A stretch of DNA of 64,000 bases, taken from the NCBI GenBank assembly GCA_032622095.1, contig CP136067.1, positions 181,076,556 through 181,140,555 of the forward strand, given 5' to 3'. The stretch comes from Siphonodentalium dalli (lineage: Eukaryota; Mollusca; Scaphopoda; Gadilida; Siphonodentaliidae). A program made the position numbers and the translations under genes. Shown here in pieces: positions 26,401 through 38,400 of the stretch; the first letter of the stretch is position 1, and each line of letters starts with the position of its first letter. The notes beneath the pieces are model-generated. The model saw only the letters and a program-made list of their open reading frames with translations, was not told the DNA's origin and did not search any database.

Positions 26401-29400
26401 ACACTGTCGGCCAAATTTTAGAAAATGGCCAAAGAAAGTTTCACCTTTATTGGGGATTTGGGATTTGACCCGGGAGGATTTGGAAGGGGCGACAACCCTT
26501 CCCTACAACCCACTTTTGAATGATTTTGGGTGTTATGAAATGGTATGGACATTACATAACACATGAGGATGATCTAGGCATGATGATCATTTTTGTTATT
26601 TCTTTTTCTTTCTTTGACTTTCCGTTGACTGTGCTGTTGTTGTTGTTTTGGAGTTGATGTCCCTGGCTTGCGATTTTTGCCGTCTGTTTATTTCTTCAGC
26701 TTTGTAATCTGCCATGTCATTTTTGCTCTTGCCATCGACTTCAGAGCACTCTGAACGATTGGGTCATTCTCCACTGATTAGGTGGAGCCGCTGTTGGAGT
26801 TGTTGTTGCTGGTGATGGAGATGGAGGACACCGGGCTGTGGTGGTACTCTGGTGTCCATGGTTATAACGTGTCAATCTCCACCCCGAAGTCTGTGGCAGG
26901 GATGTCCGGGGTGACATAGGCGACCCTGTCTCCGCTGACCTCGATGACGATGGCAGGAACATCCAGGGTGTCAATGGCGTCTGGTGGTGGCAACATTGAC
27001 GGAGGCCAAGTGGGGGGAACCGGGCATCTCTCAGTTATCCCCTGTCTCCACTAGGCCCTGCTGTCGCCATTCCTTCAGTAGAGGGTTCTACCGGGGTGAC
27101 CTGGAACTTCAAAACCATGTCCAGCCTGCCCGTATTAGCATGGAGAGACCAGCTAATACAATGGGCAGAATGGAAGCCGCTCAGCACGCTGTGGACTGGG
27201 GATTAACCCTTTCGGTGCCAAATTTGATTTTTGTATCAACCCATATTTCCTTGATCATTTTTCAAATTTATTGATTATAATAATGTGATTCATTGATGGA
27301 AAGAGCTCTAAGAGCTCTAATCCCCAGCGTGCTGAGCGGCTTCTAAGAGCTCTTTCCATCAATGTATCACATTATTATAATCAATAAATTTGAAAAATCA
27401 TCAAGGAAATATGGGTTGATACAAAAATCGGACTTGGCACTGAAAGGGTTAAATCCATAGTCAGCCAAGTCCAACAAAAAAATCAACGGCCACTCAAAGG
27501 ATTAGCTAAGAGCTCTCGCTGGCATGTCCACCCACTGAGTGATCGGAAGTGTGAATGAAAAAGAAGAATTTCAATTGGCCAAATTCAAGGTTATAGTCAA
27601 CCTCAAATTATCATCAGATCTCCATGAAATCCTTAATTCAATAACATTTAATCAGCAGTTGTTCTTCTGTGTACGAATAACAATTTATCAAAAGTCACAC
27701 ATGCTTACTTATCAAAACAATGATGCATAGCTGTTAGAAATATACACCTGGACAAGTGACAATACTCTACAACTGAAATTAAACTGTACTTTATTAATCA
27801 AGTGACAATAGTTTACTGCTTTTTGGTTTCACAGTAAGACAATGTAGGCGAATCAGTGATCCTTTGTGTTGATATACGTGTACTTTGCCGGATAACCTAT
27901 TTAAGATTTTGCGGTTCCCAAATTTGTAACTTAATTCCCTGTGTGTTGTCACAAGTTGGTGCATATCGGAATATCGGGTGCATATCAGGCTTCGTCGTTG
28001 GATGGTTTGATGTGACAATGATCCATTCAATTTACATACTGAGCCTCCGTTATGTATATATTAACTGTTAGACACTAATCAATATTTTATGTAATGACAA
28101 TAGTCACCGACTCTTGTTTTTCTGCCCAAAAGGTAGTCCAAGTCTTCTCGTACTAAAACCAGCTAAGATATTGGGATGGCGAGATGCTGGATTTTAGTCC
28201 GAGTTCACCCCCATAGGCTCTTTATAACACGAGTTAAGTGTTTCTGACCCACTAAAATAAAACCACAATTATATGAAATAAAATATCACAATTGCGACAA
28301 TAAACGGATTTTTTCCGCAGAAGACATGATATTTGATCTGAAACCCACATCGGTAGTGAATTGAAAGCGGTAATTTAATGTGAAAAGAGACATTTACCGC
28401 AGTGTTGACATATTTTTAAAAGTGTGCGAACTCAGTTGACCTCGCGAACTGTGTTCGGCATTTTCCGGTGAAAATATTACGTAGATTTTCGACTAAACAC
28501 GCACATGACAATGAATTCTCCATTGTAATCGTAATTATGTGTGTCAATAAATAAATAGATTAAGTAAACATTGAAGATATAAATGTAATACATTAAATAA
28601 ATTACGGGAATTACAACCCTCTCACAGTTTAAAACAGTGTAAACACAACGAGCATTAGAATACTTATGGGGGCTGCCATCTTGTTTGTATCGAAATTCGT
28701 CTCGGCCAAAACAAACTCCGGACTATGCCGAAGTTCTTCGGAACACTTTGGCTTTCCGTTAAAACGTAAACAAACATATGAACAAAGTGATGTTAGTGGC
28801 AATCAACCGGAATATTCTATGTGTAATTAAACATGAAAGTTAGATTATTATACACCATTATGACCATATGATGTCACTCTTTCCGATGTATATAGCATCA
28901 TGTATTGATTTGTTAGGTAAATCGAGTAAAATACACCACAAATTCCCGCCACAAACCCTGGGCGTAACTCGTGTTATAAAGAGCTAAAATCCAGCATCTC
29001 GCTAAAATCCAGCATCTCGCCATCCCAATATCTTAGCTGGTTTTAGTACAAGAAGACTTGGACTACCCAAAAGGGGCCTTTATTTTTGGCTTTTCAACCT
29101 CATAGATTGTCAGGGTGCTTTAAAACAAGCAGATGTTTTATGTATTCTTTATCTTGTTGGCAGAATGTACAAAGATTTGAGGGTATGATTTTACATTAAC
29201 TTCTTGAGAGAAAATCCATAGTTATTTAGATTTATATATTAACAACAACTGAACGTATATTAGTATGATATTACATGTAAATAGCAGTCTACTCATTATA
29301 ATCTACCTATTTATTCATAATAAGATCTGTGCACTGTGACGCTATGTTCTATTCATACACATTAGGCCAAAGCGAAAAATAGGTGTGTTTCCACTCCCAT

Positions 29401-32400
29401 CCATAAAAAAAACAGGGGCGAGGGGGTGGCCTTTCACTTTATTTTTTTTTTTCACTTTATTTTTTCGCGGGGAAATTCAAATATCATATTTGTGCTATCT
29501 TTCTAATAATTATGTCATTTATGAACTTATTGTGAAGGCTAACAATGTATGTACTGAATTTCAGTGCCTTGTATTTAATCTACATGTGCAAATTGTACAT
29601 ATGTTCATTAATATTCAATAAAACAACTAGTTTCAATATTTACAACAGTGTAGAATAACTTTCCACATAATTGGGCGTCAAGGCCTTTGGGGTGATTCTT
29701 TTCATAGACTTGAAAAAAGGTGTTGCAGTGGGGAACCTTTGTCATTTTGTTTCTGCCTTGCGCCATGTGTATGCATTTAAAAAACTTAAGTGCCAACACG
29801 CTGCTGGCACTTGTTTGGGACGACATGTTGACACTATTTCCCGGATGTTGGCAAAATTGTTTTAGATCTTCCGGTAAATATACACTCCGCTTCCGTTCGG
29901 TAAATTACCGTAGGCCTATATCATCCGGTTGTTACAGTCCGTTCTTTTCAGACACCGTTGGAAGTTTTGGGACAGATGTATTCTTTGCGATTGCGTTCGC
30001 GTAAATATTGTGTAGCATTATTTTGCCGGTATATTTGGGCATGTCGTTAGTTGACGTACATTAATAATGCGGTCATAAACTCATCACCCTAATGCCGCCA
30101 TGGAGCTTCATTTTACAGTGTGTCTGAAAACCACGTGCGCGTTTGTTTTTGTTTACAATCTGTTGCTATATCGGTCACAACACGGAATTTTATTGTCAGT
30201 GGGTCGATTTAATAACCAAATAAGGAGACAATTTTAGTATGCTTGTTTATGTGAGAGGTCTATATATAACAATATAAATAGTGTAGTATTAATTCACGTG
30301 GAAATAGTAAATACATCGTATTTTATTTTTCGGGATTTGGAAAATAAATAAAGTGAGTTTCGTCGGGGGGTTTTGAGGTGGGGCGGGCGGGGGAGTGGAA
30401 ACATGCCTATTTTTCGCTTTGGCCTTAGCAGTAATATAACAAATTATAACCAAAAGAAATAAACATTAGGCCATTAAAATAAAATATCTGTGTTCTCAGG
30501 CAATTAGTCACAATTTTGAGATGATGGAGGGAGGCTATTTATTTAAATTTTTATTAATATCCCATACTCCAAAAACCTCTAACGAGGCTTTTTAAAAGAA
30601 TATTTCAGGTGCCTGAGAACACAGATTTTTATTTATTTGGCCCTATCTAAAAAATATTGATATCTCAACGTGTCATCCCTTCATCCTATAGCTAAATTGA
30701 TTTACATCAGGAGAAACTCCCTTCGGTCATGTTGTCCTTCACAAATAAAATTTAATAGGTCACCTCAAATTTTGTTCAGGACAACGTCCTCGACCAATTG
30801 CTTATAATCAATGCTCGATACAGCCCTGCTTTGACTCACTTTGAGAAAATCTACAATGAATAAAAATCATGATTACTTCGTGTTATGTTCTATGAAAATT
30901 TGTTTCATGTCCTTACTGCCCATGTGGTTTAACCCTTTCTAGACTGGAGCTTCCTGAAATTGTTTGTGAAAACACTGTGCCAATGCATTCTCTTATATAT
31001 GCGAGTCTCCCATAGGAACTCCCGTCATGAAAGGGTTAACAAAGTCTTTACTCATTATTGATAGGATTTAATCTTTTTTCAGGTAGTTAATCTTTATAAT
31101 TTTAGCAATTCATCATAGAGACGATATATAGAGCTAGTAAATGTACTCATATTAGAAATTAACAAATTAAGATGGAACAAAAAGCAACTTTTTTTGCATT
31201 AAATACTTCTCATATGTTTGATGAACTGTTAACAATCATGCTTGGCACAAAACAACAAGCTTGGTTGGTGGTTGGGTAATGTGTGTACATGATAATTTAC
31301 AATACCATATTTTTAGTGTCCTGTGAAAAGGCATAGAGAAATTTCTTTGAATGTTCAATTTTCTGGTTGTATAATTTACACACATTACTATTAAGATTTA
31401 GTAATTAAACTAAACTTTCAGAGTATGTTTATTTGTAAAATTATCATGCTGTTAACCCTTTGAGTGCCAGGTCCAATTTTTGAATCAACCCATATACCCT
31501 GTGCCAATGCATTCTCTTATATATGCGAGTCGACCATAGGTCGCCTCGCATATATAAGAGAATGCATTGGCCTAACAATTTTTTTTTTTTTAATATTTTT
31601 TACAATTTTAATAATTTATTCTTATATTCTTTAACAGACTTATTCTGTAGGTTTAGGGCCAATGAGATCGGCCCCTGGCACTCAAAGGGTTAATCAGTGT
31701 AACCTTCATGCGAGTTGATATATTTACTTCATATAATCTGCAGACAGATTTGTGTCATGGTCACATGGCACTAACTATAACGATACATTTATATTTAAAA
31801 CCAGTTGTGCACTTTGTGAAAAAAGGCTCATATAGACCCCTATCTGTCAATATAACATAAATAATCAAGTACCGACTGATAATAGAATGGGTCTTTTGGA
31901 CACTTCGTCTTTTACCATGGATATATGACGTTTTGACGTTACATTGACTAAGTCAACCAACTTATGATAATTTAACACAATACGCTTGTTGCAGCAAATA
32001 CTGCAAATTCACAACAATGCATTAGTGATGGGGACAAATTTGATATTCAAATCTGACAAACACCGAATAAAATTGGCGATGTCGACATGCAATCGAATCT
32101 CATATATGTGCAGGGCCCTACATTTCCCTTTCCAATTTTTGAGCGGGTATACTCTTTTGAGAAAATTCCACATAACTTTCTGGTTGTGTAAATGCACAGA
32201 ATCAGCAATGGACCACCATGATGAAAGACAATTTTATACTTTACACCTTTCAATGAACAATATAACTATTTATTTATTTATAAACAGTAATATTATGAAG
32301 ATAATTGTTCAATTTATGTGGGTTAGCTTAATGAAAACCAGTTAATACATCAGGACACCATGATGCCAAAACATGTTTGCAGCCCAAACCTTAAACAAGA

Positions 32401-35400
32401 CTGTACATGTTGCCTTCAGACAACTGATTTCACCTGACTAGACTTGACCTACACAGAAAAGCTTTGATTACTATATGACGTGACATCCAGTGGTTTCATT
32501 GCACAATTTTTGCACTTGCATTATTTCCATGCCTTATAGAGGTTCATTAAAATCTTATACAATCATTTGTAAGATTCTTTCTATTAAGTTCACATCGGGG
32601 TCGTTCTATATGCTTTTCATTTAAGAAATGAATGTAGTTTGAGTGTGTTCTATTGAAGAGTATTGTGCTATGGCTTTTTGATTCACACTAAATGTGCCCC
32701 AATAGCCACAGTGACATACTCCTCAATAAAACACACTCAAACTATATTTATTTCTTATATTGATATAGTTTTTTCCTTATTAATTGCTATAAAAGCTCAA
32801 TTTTTTATCTGATATCTGTCTGCAGTTTGGATACTATACCAAGCTGAATTATAAGTTAGCCCAATACTCTACTTGTGAATTATATGTTAGCCCAATACTC
32901 TAATTGTGAATTATCTATCGATTAGATTGAAATCTTTTATACTGTTTGGATCACTAATTAAGCAACTTAGTCTCATCAATATTTTTCGTTTCGATTTTAC
33001 TCGTTCCCGATCTTTCCCATTTTACCCCCTTTTCATGGTATTTTTAGCTTCGTCATTTTACACCCTTTTTTCGCTGTTAGCATTTTTTATCATGTTACCA
33101 CCCCCAATTTACCAGTAACTTTTTTTTTCGATTTGTAATATTATGTGCTTTTGTATTTCTTAGTAAAGTCTCACTTATAGTTTTACGTTTTTTGTTGATG
33201 TCCAAAATTATGTCTTATATTTGCAATTGTATTTTATGTTTAACATGTCAAGCGGTTTAGAGCATTTCGGTGGATTTTACGCTATAGAAACTGTTATCTA
33301 TTTATTTATTTATTTATATTGCCTTTACTGTGGTTGAGAGTTAGGTTAAGTTTGCGTATTTTGTAGTTAGGTACTTTGTATATAATTTTATCCATTCGTT
33401 ATTTACTATTATTTTAGGATGGGTGCCATGTCTGTATTGTAAGCGCATTGAAACTAATTTATTGTATAATGCGCTCTAAATGTATCTATAATAATAATAA
33501 TAATGGCTGCACACTTAAAAACATGCCATGTTATTCTATCTACCACTTTTAGTCATCTAGGTCAATGTTGGCTCATGTTATGGTGTGTTTTATTCGAATA
33601 TAAAATGCTTGACCCAAATGGCTATTGACTAATCACTAAACAGGATATAGTGTGCCACACACTGGCAGTGTAAATTTATGATCAAATTAGAAAAATATGA
33701 TTGAGTTGAAAACTGGCGAGTTACCCTTAATAAGATAATTTTAGTGAATTTTTATCATGATAGCACAATATCTTTAGCGAGGTCGTTCATTGGCGATTAT
33801 TTGGTATGTGAGACTTCCTCAAAAGTGTTGTGTATGATGGCCAGTTACAATTAATGCATTTTAAATCCAAACCCATGTTTGCCATAGCCACCGCAACTCG
33901 ACCCTGCATCTCTGATGTGATTCTTGTTAATTTTATATTTTTATTGCAGCGGACAGGGCTTCCACCAATATGCACACACAATGTAGTTGATGATAGCAAG
34001 GATCAAGTTCTTAATGCTATTAGGAAATGTCAGTTATTTAACAACAGGCATGACAAAGTTAAGGTAAGCCACATTTTAAATATCCAGATCCCAAAAGTAT
34101 TTAAGGGAGGGGGACAGTGAGCTAGAACTTAGATAAACAAATCACCATGGGGCGATTCCATTCACTACGCTCGGCTACAATGAGTAAATTACCCTGGGTA
34201 AAAGTGAATGGAATGATTTTTAGTGGCTGGAGTAATCTAAAAATAGAATACTGGAGTAATCTAAAATTGCAAACAAAACATTTTTTTATTCAGGAAATTT
34301 GACAAAACTCACACTGGGCGTGTCGAACAGACGAAGACTTAAGTAAATCAGCAAAAATATCTGATATTCACAATGAAACTAACGAGAATTTTGACTTTTA
34401 TGGAACAAGCAAAATACCTAATTTTAGAACAACCTTGACACTAAGTATCTAAAACTTTGGATAAATAATTTTAACTGTCATTCAATTGAATTATATATTT
34501 CTGAATGATATATTACATATTTATGACAAATTTTTAAAAATTAAATTCATTTAGTCCATTACATAAATATTTTCCATGTGCTTTCTCAGTTGACAACCGA
34601 TGTTTTCGCGGAAAGTGACATCACATTACAATACTCTAGAAATTACACCTCCTCGGCCGTAGGTGTAGCCAGGGTACTCCGAGTATTTACGCTGAATTTA
34701 CGCTCTATCATTCCATTCATTGCCCATTGTAATTTCATTACTCGTAGTACGCGAGCATAATGAAAGGAATCGCCCCCATAACATAATCATTGATGACTGA
34801 TTTCATAGTTAGCATGTAGCTTCACCTTTATAATTATATTGATAAGTGACATGTGACTGTTGAGTCATACACTATCCAAAAGTCGCTTCAAGTTGTGATC
34901 CTTGAGGAAGGTCACTCATAATGTGACTGCTTCGTCACACCTAGATGTGAAATAGGTTCCTAGCAGTTGGGCAAGTTCCAGTGTTGATGAGTGGATGTGC
35001 ATACAGTAATGCCCTAAGTAATCGACTCTTTAACCACAGCAGAATTATGGGTAACTTTTCAGGATTTAGTCGGAAATATGGCTTGTTGCAATTCATCGGA
35101 AAGCTCTCGGGGAGAGCTTTCTGATGAATGGCAACAAGCCATATTTCCGACTAAATCCTGAAAAGTTACCCATAATTCTGCTGTGGTTAAAGAGTCGACT
35201 ACTTAGCCTACTTAGGGCATTACTGTATGTATATGAAGTGCCTGTAAAATGGCAGCAGGCATTATATTTGGCTCATCAGTAGTTGTTAATAATGTAATGT
35301 TCAATAAGCATTTATGGACTTAAGTGATAAGCCCCATTTTAAATTATCCAAATTATTATTTGTTTTTGATATTGGATCTGAATGGCTAAAATAGTTTTGT

Positions 35401-38400
35401 TCATGTTGTGTAACAAACTTGAGTTATGGTTTGATAAATACCGATCGGAATCCGACCATGTCGTGATGTAAGCGTGACAACTTTGACAAAGTAATCTGAT
35501 TTTAACCAAATTTGGACTCATGAATTTTGCCCAAATTTCTCATGAATCTTTTGGATTTGTTCGAAAACCAGTCCTGCCCGAATTTTATGAGTTCTGCCTC
35601 ATGGATTGTTTACTAAGTGTCTATTTCCCGACATAAGCGAGATAACTTTAACAACCGTAATCCAATTTTGACTAAATTTGATTCATGGATTCTACTCATG
35701 AATCACTTGGATAAGTTCGAAAACCAGTCCTGCCAGAATTTTTTCAGGAGTCATATGCGTCCCAGAGTGTTTTAATTACGGTTTCTATTTTCGCCATGTA
35801 AGCGAGATAACTTTAACAAATGTAATCTGATTTTGATGAAATTTTAACTGTAGCTTCTACTCTTTTTAACATTTTTATTACAATACATGTATGTTCATGA
35901 TCCGTTCTCTTGACAGGTTGTCTTTCACCCTGAGTTCCTGTCTTCGACAAATCCACTTTTTGGTCTCGAGTATGAAGACTTCGTAAGGGGATGCCATCTA
36001 GGAGTGTTTCCATCGTATTATGAACCATGGGGTTACACACCAGGTAAATATCATAAAACAAAATACATTGAGTTTTCAGGCTAGGGTTCGTTCAGCCCCT
36101 CGGTTTTGACAAACCCACCCGCTGAGCGCACATAGTTTAAACATTGCACATGCTTTGTTTGTGAACTGGAACATGATATACTGACATTACATTCATTTTT
36201 CAAATACATGAATAGTAACACATACCGCAAGTATACAGTGTGGAGACATTCATTCTTCAAATACTGGAATAGTAAAATTGTTTATGCGAGCAAGCAGTGT
36301 CACTTAGTAGTTGCATGATAGACTGCATTTTGAAATCTCCGACCCTTGACCTTATCACAAGTATACGGTGTGGAGACTGAAAAGGTTTGCACGGGTGACC
36401 AATTCACACATGTGCACCAATACCCGGCAAGGGAAATTGAAGAAAGTTTTCATTTTTGTATAAGGACACAGGTAAAGCAGTTCGGTATTATTAAATAAAT
36501 TTCAAAGTAGCAAAGTGCCATCTGGAAATTATGATTAATATTGCTACACAGTCATCAAACTACAGGTATCTATGATCAAAGCATGCATATTATTTTTGCC
36601 CCTACCCTTGTTGACAACAGCGAGCCACAAATTAATCCATCTCCATTCACATTCTGCTGATTAACCTATTGTCTTATATTCGCTGGTCATAAACACTGAC
36701 ATCATAATAATGCGAACCCTACCTCAAAAGTTGTCCTGCCCAATCTGACACCCCTAAATTACTATTTCTTCATCTTCGGGGTTGTAAAATATTTAATTTG
36801 AGTCGAGGAACCCACAGAGTTATTTCTGATATGATTTACGAATTCTATTGATCTTCTCTACCTCGACTCCCATATATGGTTATGCCTGGTTCAAACTAGA
36901 ATTCCCTGCTCGTGTCATCACAAATGTAAACAAACATCTTCATTCATGCGTGTTCGGCATTATAACTTGTCTCTTTTCATGAATAAAACATAATTACTGA
37001 AGCGGGATTAAGTATACCTATGTATATGCATTCCAACTATAACAAAATACTGTCATTTTTGTGTTTGGAGATAATTTTTGTCATCTTTTATTCCGATCTG
37101 CCAAAGCCACCGCGAACTATGACCTTGCGTGACTTGCCAAACTCTCGTTATGGCATCCAAATATTTTCCGGTATATTTTTTGATAGGCTGACAATTATTT
37201 GAGGTGTAGAAAATACATAGATTTAAAAAATAAAAATCTAATAATGTTGAACTTTGAAGGGTCAACTTAAATCAAATATTTTTTACCCCCGAAGACAAAG
37301 AACTAGTAAATTAGGCGTGTTAACCCTTCCATGACTGGAGCTTCTGAAATTTTGCGACAACCCATAGGGAGCCTCGCATATATAAGAGAATACATTGGCC
37401 GAACAAAATTTACCTTGACCTGGTAAGCCAGTGCATTTTCCTATATATTTGACGCTCCCTATATAAGAGAATGCACTGGCACAGGATCTCAATGCTGCAC
37501 CAGCGCAGCTCCCGACATGAAAGGGTTAAATTTGACAGTGTATCTTTAAATTCTGTTACAGCTGAATGCACTGTTATGGGTATTCCAAATGTGTCAACAA
37601 ACCTATCAGGATTTGGTTGCTTTATGCATGATCATATAGCAGACCCTAAGAGCTACGGAATATATATCGTTGATAGGAGGTTCAAAACTACTGATGATGC
37701 AATCAATCAACTTGTACAGGTAAGATCTATCATCAAATTAATTTCAATGGACCTTTCTACGTCTGTCAATCAATTATTATTAACAGATATTTTCCACCAA
37801 TCAACGATTTCTTATTGTCAAACAACTGTCTTGTAGTCAAATAATTTCCCCCGTCTCGCTCCCATAATTCAAACTAAGATATAGAGTTATTCCCCTACCA
37901 TTGAAAATAATACATTTTGCAGTACAATCCAGATGAAACTTAAGCACAAAAAACATGTCGGTACCTGAACAAAAACATGTTCACAGTTTATTACACTGGA
38001 CAAGTTGATAATACAATGTTTTGGAGCTTCCTCTTTCAAATCGTATAAGTTGATAATACAATGTTTTGGAGCTTTCAAATGGTATATAATATGGCATATA
38101 TTTTATATAATGTGATCTGGTGGGTTCGAAAATTAAGTGGACCTTTAACACCACTTATTACTTCTTCCATTACCTCCATAAAACTACATTGCCCTCTCAT
38201 CCTTTCAGTATATGTTTGACTTCACGTGCTTGTCACGGAGACAACGAATCATTCAGCGAAACAGAACAGAGCGACTGAGTGAACTGTTAGATTGGAAGAA
38301 CCTTGGAGTGGTAAGCTTTGCTTGACATAAAATTTCAGCATAAAGAGCAGCCAAGGGCCATTGCTAAACAGCGACAGATTACCTATCGAACGAAACGTAA

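Noticed and set aside
31986-32345. A 119-codon + strand gene in intron 9
   Set aside because: No domain, AT-rich low-complexity composition and overlapping frames on the other strand.
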